The notes below the pieces were generated by a model. It did no database searches. It was not told where the DNA came from and saw only the letters and a program-made list of their open reading frames with translations. From the NCBI RefSeq assembly GCF_047495875.1, contig NC_092472.1:293349-357348 (forward strand): DNA of 64,000 bases, in the 5' to 3' direction. This document shows, piece after piece, positions 1 through 11,157 of the stretch (its first letter is position 1; every line of letters begins with the position of its first letter). The position numbers and the translations under genes were made by a program. This DNA comes from Pithys albifrons albifrons (Eukaryota > Chordata > Aves > Passeriformes > Thamnophilidae).

Positions 1-155
1 TAGCACCTTCCCCTCCGAGAACTTAGAGAAGCCTCCTGTATTTTGCAATAAACGTCTTTTGCCTCCTGTCCTCTGGACTGCAAACCTCTTTCTCAGCGCT
101 CCCCAGGCTCTGGAGGCAGGCGGGAACCATTTTCCCCTCCCCCCAGTGGTGTATA
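1..155. other. Flanking sequence left of the palindrome
   Basis: No gene is visible. An AATAAA hexamer lies near position 46, but no transcript can be tied to it. Similarity to the right flank of the palindrome stops at about 156, so this appears to be single-copy flank. Confidence 0.4.
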
Positions 156-585
156 AGAGCTGCCCTTGGGCAGTGCCCTGTGCTAGGAGGGCTCTGCAGG
201 GAAGAGCTGAACACCCAAGGCTGGGATGGGGTCAGGGAGCACTGTCAGGGGTCAGCCCTGGGCACAGAGAAGCAGCTGCTGGCAGGGAGCTCCAGGCAGC
301 ACAGCCCTGAGCAGGGAGTGAGAGGGAGCTGCTGCTGCAATGCCATGGCAGAGGGGTTAGGGCAGCTCTGGGCCATGCCCTGAACTGCTGATTTCTTCCC
401 AGAACAAACCCCTGATCTCCACCACTCAGCAGAGCCTTTACTTCTAAGGCCATGGGGTCAGTGACATCTCCTTGGCAGACAGAGCCCTGATGAGGGGAAA
501 CTCCCTTTGCCCATTAGTTACTGAACACCTTCTTTGCATCAGTCTGCACCAACAAGACCAGCCCTCAGGGATCTCTGACCCAGGA
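156..585. repeat. Outer part of left palindrome arm
   Basis: This stretch is the reverse complement of about 23764-24193, with no length difference and about four mismatches seen by eye. It ends in AGGA (582-585), the left target-site copy of the ERV-A insertion. It contains no convincing gene; the short open frames on both strands recur as their mirror images in the other arm. Confidence 0.85.
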
Positions 586-1111
586 TGTTACAAATATATT
601 TGTAAATCTAACTGTGGAAGTAGTTATGCTAAGGTTTACGGGGTTTAACTGGGCCTGTGGTGGGGTAACTTGAAACAGTAGTGGGGGCCCAGAAACTATT
701 GGGAACTTGCTTGGAACAGCAGGACAATAATTAAAGCGATTAGTGAAGTAAATAGAACCTGAGGAAGAAAACAAACTGTTGCTTAAAGATAAGATTAGAA
801 TCAACATATGTAAAAGGTTTGGTGATGGGGGCCTAATTAACCAGAATCCTGTGTTAGACGAGCGTGGTAGATTTTTAACCCTTGGAGACGGACATCAATT
901 GTATACATATAACCTATGTAACTGATTTATGAACGAGACTGTGTGTCTTTGTGCACGTATAACGCTGTAGAAAAAGTATAAAAGCTGTCTTCAAGAATGG
1001 CTCATTGGAATCCTGGCTTAGGACAATAGTCCCCAGGTTTCCCGGGCCTAGCAAATAAAGCACCGCATAAACTGATACTCTGTCGGTTTGTGTTTCTGTG
1101 AACGGGCAACA
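586..1111 (+). repeat. ERV-A 5' LTR
   Basis: A 526-bp LTR with TGTT...AACA ends. A TATAAAA box lies at 977-983 and an AATAAA polyadenylation signal at 1054-1059, which puts R/U5 in the last 100 bp or so. It matches 8720-9246 almost base for base. Confidence 0.95.
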
Positions 1112-1117
1112 GTTTTC

Positions 1118-1137
1118 TGGCGCCCAAACGTGGGGCT
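1118..1137 (+). other. ERV-A primer-binding site, lysine-tRNA type
   Basis: Six bases after the LTR, the run begins TGGCGCCCAAACGTGGGG. It matches the complement of a tRNA-Lys (CUU type) 3' end except for one extra A. Lysine primers are commoner in beta- and lentivirus-like elements than in gammaretrovirus-like ones. Confidence 0.75.
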
Positions 1138-1499
1138 CCGAGGGCTGCTGGGGCGGTTCGCGTCCTGATCCACTCCAAGCCGGCACCGAGAATTTTCCTC
1201 GGGGAGTCATCAGTTCGTGCCCGGCCCCGCGCCCGTCGGACAACTACATAGAGGTGAGCCCGAAGGTGCTTTATTTTGAAAGGGGGGTGGCTTTATTCTG
1301 AAAGGGGGTGGTAAGATTGGTTGGTTGGTATTGGAAGCCTAGGCACCGGCCGTAAGACACGTACATAGGAATCGTGCAGGTCCGGTACTTGCCATTCGAT
1401 AGCGACTAGAATTGGCAAGTTGGGGACATAGGTTGGTGGTTAGTCGCAGCGTTGTACGTGTTTCTGTTATATATGTTGTCATTCGGGAGCTGTGGGATA

Positions 1500-3128
1500 A
1501 TGTCTTCTAATGATAAGGATATTCCCGAGGATTCCCCCCTCGGGTGTTTGTTGAAGCACTGGAAAACGGGGAATTTTGAACAAACTATGAAGAAAAAGAA
1601 CTTGATTGATTACTGTAATCATGTTTGGCCAGAATATGAAACGGGGGGAATGCAATGGCCGCGGAATGGTACAATGACTACGGAGATTATCGCTCCTTTG
1701 ATGGGTTTCTTAAGGGGAAATGATAAATGGGATGAGATACCTTACTTAGATTTGTTTTATCATTTAAAAGGAAAAACTGAATGGTTAAAAGAATGTGGTA
1801 TGCTGGTTTTGGAAACTATTAATAATGAATGTGTGGGTTGTAAATAGCGAAAGTTGCGCTTTATTGAGCCCCCGGAGGAAGATGTGTCGTTGTTGGTCTC
1901 CCCTAGTGCACCTCCGTGTCCCTCTCTTGAAAGCCTTAAAATAGGAAAAGAAAAGACCTCTGCTCCCTTCTCTTCAGACGAAGAGTTGGAGCTAGATAAT
2001 AGGGGTGATGTACAAAGAACCCCATTAGCTGGACGCACACGCCGGGGAAGGCAAAAGGGGAAGGAGGGGTACGTGCGGCCTAAATTGATGGCACCTCTAC
2101 GGGAGGCGGTGGGGACAGATGGTGGAAGGGTTATAGTTAAGGTCCCGTTTTCACCTAGCGATTTGATGATTTGGAAACAGTCAGCCGGAGCTTATCGGGA
2201 GAATCCGGAGACGGTTGCACGGGTGGTAAAAATGGTTATTAAGGCGCAAACACCAGACTGGAATGACCTGCAAGTTTTGTTAGATACTCTTATGGATTCT
2301 ACTGAAAAGGAGATGGTGATGAAAGTTATGACTGACCGGGCTAGGGACATGATAAGGGCTCAGGTAACCCATAGTACGGTTAATGAGTTAGTGCCGAGAG
2401 ATGACCCAGGATGGAATCCTAATACAGCCAGGGGATATGAGGCGCTTAAGGAATATCAGGAGTTGTTGGTTGAAGGAATTCGAGATGGCATTCCTAAAAC
2501 AATGAATTGGTCGAAATTGTATTCGGTTCGGCAGGAGAAGGGAGAATCTCCGTCGGCATTTTTGGAGAGGTTGAAGGATACGGCTCGAAAATATACTAAC
2601 TTGGATGTAGAATCAGAACCTGGTAAACTTCAGTTGGCTTTAATATTTATGGGACAGTCTCAGGAGGATATTAGGAAAAAGCTGCAAAAATTAGAAGGAG
2701 AAGAAATGCGGAACTTAGAAAAGCTGTTAGAGGTGGCATGGAAAGTATATAATAATAGGGAAAAGGAGACGACAAAGAAGCAGCAGGCAGGTATGTTGGC
2801 GGTATTGAAGCAAGCGACAGGGGGAAATACAGGAAATTTTAGGGGTCGGGGCCGGAGCCGAGGGCGAGGTGGACTTGGAAGGGGTGGCTTCGGGAATCAA
2901 GGGATGAATATGCGCGGGATGTTGGGACCTAATCAATGTGCCTTTTGTAAGGGATTTGGACATTGGAAGAACGAATGCCCGCTCAGCCAAGGAATGCAAA
3001 TGGGTGGCAGTTCTTTGCCCGGGGTTAACTTGGTCAGTGCTGCGGGGAACGGAATGAATCCATTTGCGAATAATCCACAAGGTGTCGCTCAGGCACTGAT
3101 GATGGGAAATACTCAAACTCAAAGCTGA
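1500..3128 (+). pseudogene. gag: ERV-A gag, one internal stop
   Basis: Encodes the structural polyprotein. The ATG at 1500 is the first good start in the frame and opens a matrix-like region. The residue after Met is Ser, so there is no N-myristoylation glycine. A TAG at 1845-1847 interrupts the frame after about 115 codons, and the same frame then runs open to 3128. The second part carries a p30-like capsid (roughly 2140-2760), a Gly/Arg-rich stretch (about 2830-2920) and one CX2CX4HX4C zinc knuckle (about 2938-2980). A single knuckle is typical of gammaretroviruses. The frame ends in TGA followed by CTA, in frame with pro. Apart from the TAG the gene looks well preserved. Confidence 0.9.
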
Positions 3129-3152
3129 CTAGACCAGGATCTTAAGGTGGTC
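3126..3152 (+). promoter_or_regulatory. Probable gag-pro stop readthrough signal
   Basis: The gag stop is TGA directly followed by CTA, a context known to favour stop-codon readthrough in cellular and viral genes. The next frame (pro) is in phase with gag. A five-base-pair stem, GACCA (3132-3136) with TGGTC (3148-3152), closes an 11-nt loop just downstream. Gammaretroviruses make Gag-Pol by in-frame readthrough, usually at UAG; here the codon is UGA. Confidence 0.65.
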
Positions 3153-3425
3153 ATGGAAATAGAGGGGGAGCCGGTAGAATTTAGGGTGGATACTGGGGCT
3201 AGTTATTCGGCAGTAAACGAATTACGGGGAGTTTTGAGTGAATCGAAAGTACTGGTTGTTGGGGTGTCTGGGGAGGTGGAAGAAAGGACATTCCTGCGGC
3301 CGCTTGATATTAAATTTGGGGGGAAAGAATTTGATCATCAATTTTTTATATATGCCGAACAGCTCAGAGTCACTACTTGGAAGAGATTTGCTTTAGGTTT
3401 TACAAGCAAGAATAATATTTGATAA
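3129..3425 (+). pseudogene. pro: ERV-A protease (pro), frameshifted
   Basis: A retroviral aspartic protease fragment. The catalytic DTGA motif sits at about 3189-3200 in the gag frame. The conserved C-terminal LLGRDLL segment is found in another frame, at 3373-3393, so an indel lies shortly before it. Stops follow at 3394 and beyond in that frame and at 3420-3422 in the first. The protein cannot be made whole from this copy. It follows gag in phase, which fits a Gag-Pro-Pol readthrough product. Confidence 0.85.
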
Positions 3426-6400
3426 GGATAGGGTAAAATTGGAAATACCAGAAGAAAACTTAGCAAAAATGTTTATGATTAAGGAAGTAGAACCAGAGAC
3501 GATACCAGAGGTGATAGAGCAGGCTGTGGCTCCGTGGGTTTGGGAGACGGGGATCCCTGGTAAATCAAAAGTGGCTGAGCCGGTAGTAGCAAAACTGAAG
3601 GAAGGAGCGCAACCGGTAAGGGTGAAACAATACCCAATAAGGCTTGAAGCAAGAAAGGGAATAGCTCCAATGATTGATCAGTTTGTGAAGTTGGGAATAT
3701 TAAGGGAATGTGAATCAGAATATAATACCCCTATTTTTCCAATAGTGAAGCCGAATGGAAAATACAGACTGGTGCAGGATTTAAGGGTAGTTAACGCAAT
3801 CACTAAAGATATATATCCTGTGGTAGCTAATCCGTATACGCTGTTAACATCTGTCTCTGAGAAATTTCAGTGGTTTACAGTAATTGACTTGAAAGACGCC
3901 TTTTTCTGCATACCCCTGGCACTTGAGAGTCAGCACATCTTTGCATTCGAATGGGAAAATCCACACACCGGACAGAAGTGCCAACTTACTTAGACTGGAC
4001 TGCCTCAAGGATTCAAATGTCACCTACTATATTTGGTAATCAGCTAGCCAAAGAATTGGAAGAATGGTGAACTACCCAGGTAAAAGATTCACCTTTTTCA
4101 TATGTAATTCTACAATACACAGACGATATATTCCTGGGAGCTACAGAAGGAGAACTCTGTTGTAAACTGACTATTGATCTATTGAACATGTTGGGGCAAG
4201 CGGAATACCGAGTTTCTAGGGAAAAGGCACAGTTGGTAAAACAGAAAGTTATCTACCTGGGTTGTGAAATTTCCCAAGGGGTACATCGATTGGGAACGAA
4301 CCGCATAAAAGCAATCTGTGACATTCCAGTGCCTCGTAATCACCATGAGTTAAGATCTTTCCTAGGAATGACTGTATGGTGCCAGCTGTGGATCCCTAAC
4401 TATGGACTAATGGCTAAACCATTGTATGAGGCTGTAAAGAAGCAGGTGTTTACATGGGAGCCAGCAGAAGAAAAAGTGTTTCAAGAATTGAAACAAGCCC
4501 TTAAGGAAGCGCCGGCCTTGGGACTGCCCGACCTGACCAAGGATTTTCAATTATATGTGCATGAGAAACAGCAGCTGGCGTTGGGAGTCCTCACCCAGAA
4601 ACTGGGGTCGTGGAAGAGGCCGGTGGGGTATTTCTCTAAACAGCTGGACGCAGTAAGTAGTGGTTGGCCGGGGTGCTTGAGGGCAGTGGTGGCTACCGTG
4701 ATACTGATACAAGAGGCTCGCAAATTGACTTTGGGAAAACATATGACAGTCTATGTGCCCCACATGGTGATTACTGTGTTGGAACAAAAGGGGGGACATT
4801 GGCTCTCCTCAAGTCGTATGCTCCAATATCAGGCCCTGCTAAGGGAGCAGGACGATATCGAATTAAAGCTAACCAACCACCTTAACCCGGCAGAATTTTT
4901 GATGTCTACTCAGGAGGAAGGGAAATTGGAGCACGACTGTGTCGAAGTGATTGAACAGGTTTACGCCAGTCGCAAGGACTTAAAAGATGAACCATTACCG
5001 GACCCTGATTGGGAACTATTCACAGACGGATCCAGCTTTGTGGAAAACGGCACCAGGTATGCTGGATATGCAGTGGTCACCCTGCGACAGACAGTGGAAG
5101 CAAAAGCACTACCACCGGGTACCTCAGCGCAAAAAGCTGAAGTTTGGGCTTTGGTGCGAGCTCTAATTTTAAGCCAAGGAAAAAGGGTGAACATTTGGAC
5201 GGATTCTAAGTATGCCTTTGGAGTAGTGCATGTGCATGGAGCCCTGTGGAAAGAGCGTGGACTGCTTAATTCACAGGGGTCTTCGATAAAACATCGAGAA
5301 GAAATCCTCCAGTTGTTGGAAGCAATTTATAAGCCTACTGCAGTAGCAGTCATGCATGTTAAACGGCATCAAAAGGATTCGGGGAAAGAATTTCAAGGTA
5401 ATCAACAAGCAGACCAGGTGGCACGCCAGGTTGCCCGGGAAGTATGGGCTCAGATGGCATTATTACCAACCCGGGAAAGCCCTGCTGCATCTTACATGGA
5501 GACAGTGCCTCATTATTCTCCAGAGGACGAGAAAGTTGCACAAATGATGTGTGCACGGAAGAATATCAAAGGATGGTATGTAACCCCTGTTGGTCAAGTG
5601 ATACTGCCGGTAAAAATCATGAAGCAGGTGCTTGAAGTGGAACACAATAAGTGCCATTGGGGTGCAGAGGCGTTAGTAAAATTTTTAAGGAAAGAAATAT
5701 TCTCAAACCAGATGTTAACATTAGCAAAGAGGATCAATGCCATGTGTGTGGCATGTATTAAAAACAATCCAGTGGTAAGGAAACAAGTAAAAATGGGGAT
5801 AATTAGAGTGGGGCCACAGCCTGGGGATTATTGGCAGGTGGATTTTTCTGAGTTTCCTAAAGCCCAACATTTTAAACATTTGTTGGTTTATGTTTGTACC
5901 TTTTCAGGATGGCCAGAGGCTTTTCCCTGCAGGACTAATCAGGCAAAGGAGGTGGTTAAAACGTTGTTAAAGGAGATTATTCCGAGGTTTGGAGTGCCTT
6001 TAGGAATTTCATCAGATAGGGGACCCCACTTTGTGGCTGGGATTGTTCAGGATCTTTCTAGAGTTTTGGGAATTTCCTGGGATTTACATACCCCTTGGAG
6101 GCCTCAGTCTAGCGGACAGGTAGAACGGATGAATCAAACATTGAAAAATCAAATTACAAAAATTTGCCAAGAAGCAGAAATCCAATGGCCGCAGGCATTG
6201 CCTTTAGCTCTGCTAAGAATCAGAATTAAACCCAGGGAAAGGGTGGGAGTTAGCCCATATGAGATTTTGTATGGGAAACCCTATCATGCTGCTACATATC
6301 AGGGGGACCCTCATTTAACTGGGGATCAAATGTTGCTTAATTATGTTTTGGCTCTGAATAAAACTCTTACAGCAATCAGAGGGATGTTGCAGTGGAATCG

Positions 6401-6650
6401 ACCTTTACCCCTGGAGAATCCAGCACACGATATTCTTCCGGGTGACCAGGTGTATGTGCGAAAGTGGTCTGAGGAGCCGTTGAAGGAGAGATGGGACGGA
6501 TCTCACCAAGTGATCATGACTACATATACCGCCATCAAGGTTCAAGGGATCGACAACTGGATCCATTACACCAGGGTGGAAAAGGTTCCTCTGAAATGGA
6601 CAGTAGAACCACTGTCACCCACCCGATTAATATTGCGAAGTCAGCCCTAA
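3426..6650 (+). pseudogene. pol: ERV-A pol: RT (broken), RNase H and integrase (open)
   Basis: The RT fingers and palm are readable from about 3430. A TAG at 3991-3993 stands where a conserved Trp is expected, a frameshift lies near 4018 beside the LPQG motif, and a TGA follows at 4068-4070. The YTDD active site is at 4116-4127. From 4071 the frame is open to the TAA at 6648-6650. RNase H is shown by TDGS (Asp codon near 5024), a TDSKYA segment and NQQAD. Integrase shows an N-terminal His/Cys zinc region (about 5640-5770) and a D-D35-E triad with codons at 5841, 6015 and 6123. Exactly 35 residues separate the last two. The C-terminus overlaps env. Confidence 0.95.
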
Positions 6651-8624
6651 TATTATGGTGGTGGATTGTTCCAGTGGGAGGGGTGGTAACGGCTGAAGTT
6701 CCAAGATCTTATGTAACTGTACGTGAAGGGAACGCTGTCAATCTAACTTGTTTATTTATTTGCGATCAGAGAGTTGGTTTCCGAGAAATTAAAGCTAGAT
6801 GGAAGGCTCGATGGGATGGGGCCGATGACGATCAAGAATTGACTTCAAAATTGACTTGGGATGAAAGGATGCGAAGGGGCACTTCTATCATGCATATACC
6901 GAAAGCTACAAAAATGTGGACGGGACACTATACATGTACAATAACAGTTCAAAGTAGTAGGGACCAGGGAAATGTAGAGTTACGGGTGATAGGATCCTCT
7001 GATCAGGAACCTGTCACTGACTCCCCGAATTCAGGGGTAGGTTGGGAAAAGGAATATGGACATCGTGAAAACTTAGTGATAGGTCTAATTAGAGATTTTG
7101 GTTTGATACAAAATGTATCTCAGATTACCGCCTGTTTACCTATGCCCCAGACTGCAAGTGATCCTATTCCGTGGGGGGTAATCCCCGTAACCGTTATGCC
7201 ATTATCAGGCAAGAATTTTTCATGGACATGTCATAAAGTATTTGGAAAAAGTACCTCGACCAGAATCGAAAGGGGCTGATATATGTTTGACTAAACGGGT
7301 AATGACAGAAACAGAGTGCAAAAAGAAACCTACGTATTATGTATGGCTAAGGGACACAGGTAGATGTTATATCAAACCCCCTTTTGATGAACCCTGTGAT
7401 CACGCCCGTACTGGGGCACCACGACAAAATATAAAATGGGGAAAACAACAATATGCTATAGAATGCCGGAATGTTACTCATGATGTTGATATCTGGAAAA
7501 AATGGAAAACTACTTGGGGTTCTAGTATCTCGGAGCATTATAGCTATATTGGCAAGGTGCAGTGGTGTATACAGTGGACGGGAACAGAAGATCAGTCACA
7601 CCTAAAGGTTTTTACCACTGAAACCTCTTCCAGGTATTTTCATACGCAGCTAGAAGAATGGAATTGTACCCAAGTATTTACATGCGACACTCCGGAGGAT
7701 CAGATAGGACTTGTTCCCGTAAAAATGGTATTGAAGTGGGGATGTGAGTGTAGAGGATATAAACATTATATTACTATAGAACAGGAAGAGAAGGCTGTTA
7801 ATTGTAAATACTCAACTGTACATAGCCCGGGAAATTTAGTATGGGTACTAGGACACGGGCAGTGGACAACTCACTTGCCCTTAGATGGACTGATTACACA
7901 AATTACTTTAGGAATTCCTACATTATGCCCTTTTTGGAAGGAATCAAAATTAACTAAGGAAGAAAAACAACTACGAAGTAGACGAAGTGTGAATCAGGAT
8001 TTACAGGATTTAGGATTAGATAAAGAAGGTTGGCATGAACCCTCAGGGGGAGTTAAATTTGGGTGGGCTCTAGAATCTTTGTTTGCACCAGTTGCCTCCT
8101 ATCGGAATAGAGAGATGTTGTATAAATTAATGGGTCAAACTGAAAGATTGGCAGCGGTAACCAGGAAAGGATTCAAAGCTATAAACATCCAGTTGCAGGC
8201 TACTTCTAGGATGACTTTACAGAATAGAATGGCTTTGGACATGATACTTCTCAAAGAACACGGTGTTTGTGGGTATTTGCATGGTAGAAATGAGCACTGC
8301 TGTATACACATCCCAAATGTTACTCAAGATGTCGAGAATGAAATTCGTCAATTGGGACAAATCGAAAATAAGGTACGTGAGGTAAAAGAAGAAGCAGAAC
8401 ATAACTGGATTGGACAAATCTTTAGTTTCCTTGGAATCCAGGTCTCTGGTTGGCTCTCCTCGATTATACAGTATGGAATATTAATCGTAATAATTGTTGT
8501 GGCAGTTTTAATTGTTTATAAGTGTCTTTTAGGAATGATTCTAAAAAGAAGGTCAGCACACACGCCAAGTGATCAAGGCTGTCACTCGGAAAGAAATGAT
8601 TATACCGGAAGCTTTGAAGCCTAA
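6596..8624 (+). pseudogene. env: ERV-A env with Ig V-like surface domain, one frameshift
   Basis: The start is taken at ATG 6596, overlapping the end of pol by 55 bp. It gives a signal peptide (hydrophobic core about residues 16-32). Residues about 34-124 then look like an immunoglobulin V domain: Cys52, core Trp69 or Trp73, and a TGHYTC strand ending at Cys114. The frame stops at 7277-7279. The rest of Env continues in another frame that opens at 7242, so a small indel lies near 7245, beside an A run. The second part holds a furin-type RSRR (7974-7985), an LQNR-type immunosuppressive-like segment with a C-X9-CC motif (about 8268-8305), a membrane anchor (about 8467-8545) and a short tail. 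Envelope spike roles are inferred from the family. Confidence 0.9.
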
Positions 8625-8670
8625 TATGTCAGCTCCTCCGCCCTATTCGGAGGCAACTATTTGAATGATT

Positions 8671-8706
8671 GAGCATCCTTGCGAAAAAGAAGCTCGAAGG
8701 ATGCTC
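8671..8706 (+). other. Ten-bp perfect hairpin just before the ERV-A PPT
   Basis: GAGCATCCTT (8671-8680) and AAGGATGCTC (8697-8706) are perfect inverted repeats with a 16-nt loop. The hairpin lies between the env stop and the polypurine tract. It could act in RNA export, priming or stability; no function can be read from sequence. Confidence 0.7.
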
Positions 8707-8719
8707 AAAAGGAGGGAGT
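8707..8719 (+). other. ERV-A polypurine tract
   Basis: The run AAAAGGAGGGAG sits directly before the TGTT of the 3' LTR, where the plus-strand primer is expected. Confidence 0.85.
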
Positions 8720-9246
8720 TGTTACAAATATATTTGTAAATCTAATTGTGGAAGTAGTTATGCTAAAGTTTACGGGGTTTAACTGGGCCTGTGGTGGGGT
8801 AACTTGAAACAGTAGTGGGGCCCAGAAACTATTGGGAATTTGCTTGGAACAGCAGGACAATAATTAAAGCGATTAGTGAAGTAAATAGAACCTGAGGAAG
8901 AAAACAAACTGTTGCTTAAAGATAAGATTAGAATCAACATATGTAAAAGGTTTGGTGATGGGGGCCTAATTAACCAGAATCCTGTGTTAGACGAAAGCGT
9001 GGTAGATTTTTAACCCTTGGAGACGGACATCAATTGTATACATATAACCTATGTAACTGATTTATGAACGAGACCGTGTGTCTTTGTGCATGTATAACGC
9101 TGTAGAAAAAGTAGAAAAGCTGTCTTCAAGAATGGCTCGTTGGAATCCTGGCTTAGGACAATAGTCCCCAGGTTTCCCGGGCCCAGCAAATAAAGCACCG
9201 CATAAAGTGATACTCTGTCGGTTTGTGTTTCTGTGAACGGGCAACA
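8720..9246 (+). repeat. ERV-A 3' LTR
   Basis: A 527-bp copy of the 5' LTR. One of the differences changes the TATA box to TAGAAAA, so this copy is probably a poorer promoter. AGGA (9247-9250) follows as the right target-site copy. Confidence 0.95.
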
Positions 9247-9384
9247 AGGAGACTGGGGTATAGGAATGTTGGAAGGAAGATCCTCCCTTGGTCAATGAGG
9301 ATTGGGTCAGAGAACAAGGATTGGGTCTGAGAACACCTAAACAAAGTCCACATCTACAAGTCCGTGCCTGGAAGGGTAATGAAA

Positions 9385-9535
9385 TGTCTCCTTCTGAAGC
9401 CCATCTCTACCCACGTGGAGGACAAGAAAATGATCAGGAGTGGTCAGCATAGATTCACTAAAGGGAAACCAGGTTTGATCAATCTGATTGGCTCCTCCAA
9501 TGAAACAAGTCCCTGGATGGCTGAGTGGATATTAC
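9385..9535 (+). mobile_element. CR1 reverse-transcriptase fragment (left arm)
   Basis: A short stretch translates to a decayed version of the CR1 RT segment of the type QHGFTKGKSCLTNLI. It is too short and broken to be functional. The mirror copy is at about 23479-23629. The DNA from 9600 to 9880 shows nothing recognisable. Confidence 0.55.
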
Positions 9536-9883
9536 CAAGATTTCCCTTTCACAATATGGGACCTCATGGTGGCCTGGGGCCCCTCTGACGCTTCATGCTC
9601 TCATGTGACCAAGGGGACACTGTGACACTGTGGGGTTGCATGGCTGTCTGTGTCTTCTGATAGTTCTGTGTATGTAGAGAGAGGCAAAGCACTGTAGCCT
9701 GAGAGTGTTGATTCAAAATACTACCATCTTCACCAGAATGCGCCCCTGATTAACAGAGGGACTGTGTGTTCCCTCTGCTCTCTGGGGCACTGGCATCCTT
9801 TCAGAGATGTCCAACACTCTACTGGCCAACACCCCAGGATGGGTTCTCCCCTGGAGGGAGGAGCAGAGACTTCTTTTACAACA

Positions 9884-10619
9884 TGAGGTTGCTCAAAGCC
9901 CCATCCAGCTTGGTCTTGAATGTTTCACCACTGCCTCCCTGAAAAAGTGTTCCAGTGTTTCACCATTCTCATCATAAAATATGTCTTCTTTATCTGTAGT
10001 CTGAACTGACCCTCTTTTAGTTTAAATTGCTCACCCCTTGTCCTTTTGCCACAGGCCCTACTGAAACCTTTGCCCACATGTTTCTAATAAACCACCTTTA
10101 AGTACTGCGAGACCCCAGGGAAGTCTCCCCACAGCCATTTTGTTCTCCAGGATGAAAAACCCCCAACTCTCTCAGCCTGTCTCCATCAGAGAGGTGCTCC
10201 AGCCCTCTGATCATCTTGGTGGCTTCTTCTGGAACTGCTCCAAGAGGTCCCTGTCTTTCTTGCGTTAAGGACCCCATCGAGCTGCATGAGATGCAGGGGC
10301 TGGCAGGGTAACCAAAAGTGATTACCATTCAGGGCAGGTGCATTACAAACACTGAGAGGTCCCCAGAACTGGAAGCAGCACTGCAGTTGAGATCTCACCT
10401 GAGCAGAGCAGACGGGCAGAACTCACCCTCATCTACTGCCCATGCTGTAGGATGAGGCCAGGACACAGCAGGTTCCTGGCTGTGAGCCCACATTGCTGGG
10501 TCACATCCTGCTTTTCATCCACAAGTATCCCCATGTCCTTGTGTGCAGGGCTGCTCTTGGCCCCTTCATCCCCCAGCCTGTATTGGTATCTGGGAGTATT
10601 TTACATCCTCTGGCTCCCT
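9884..10619 (-). mobile_element. CR1 LINE 3' end (left arm)
   Basis: On the minus strand this reads as the usual avian CR1 3' region: the RT C-terminus with the gagcacctctc and gacaggctgagagagttggg blocks, then the tail region. It is truncated at both ends. The mirror copy is at 22395-23130. Confidence 0.85.
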
Positions 10620-10984
10620 TTAAGCCCTTTCCTGTCCCTCTTAGAGGTGGACAGAGGACCCAGAGGTTCCAGGCTTCTTGTGCCTGTTCCTCTCCATTCC
10701 CAAATCCAACCTGTGCTCCTTTGAGATGGTGCTCATGAAGCCCCAGCCAGCACCTGTTTCCTGCTGTGTTCCCAAACCCAGGTGCCCCAGTGGTTGCCCT
10801 TGTGCCCCTCACCTTTCCTAGCCCCTGGGGGGATACACCAGAGTCCCCCAACCTGTCCTGCCTGGGGGATACATGGAGGGGGTGAAGGGGATCTCCTGTG
10901 CAGAGATCCTCAGGTGCCCCCTGAGTACTCTGCTGATTATCAGAGTGTGGGCAGAGAGGCACCGAGTGTGCAGGGGCTGGAGAA

Positions 10985-11135
10985 GGGAGGGTACAAGGAC
11001 ATGGGAGCACACATAGACATGGGAACACATGTGTGGACATGGGGACACACACATGGACATGGGGACACACACAAGGACATGGGGACACACACACGGACAC
11101 AGGAACACACATGAACACAGACACAGACAGACTCA
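10985..11135. repeat. Minisatellite, about 22-24 bp units (left arm)
   Basis: Imperfect tandem copies of a unit like acatggggacacacacatgg. It lies just beyond the polyadenylation site of the minus-strand gene. Long open frames across it are low-complexity artefacts. The mirror copy is at about 21879-22029. Confidence 0.85.
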
Positions 11136-11157
11136 GACCATGGCTTTGCTGAAGGGG

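Larger units (their letters stand above)
586..9246 (+). mobile_element. ERV-A: near-complete gammaretrovirus-like provirus
   Basis: An 8.66 kb provirus in the order LTR, PBS, gag, pro-pol, env, PPT, LTR, flanked by the 4-bp duplication AGGA (582-585 and 9247-9250). The class is inferred from five traits: a single CCHC zinc knuckle in Gag, pro-pol in the gag frame beyond one stop codon, env overlapping the end of pol, a 4-bp target duplication and a p30-like capsid. The two LTRs differ by about nine substitutions and two small indels over about 525 bp (about 1.7%), so the insertion is fairly young. Lesions are few: one stop in gag, several in pro/RT and one frameshift in env. RNase H and integrase are open. 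The mirror arm has the uninterrupted empty site at 23764-23767. Confidence 0.95.
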
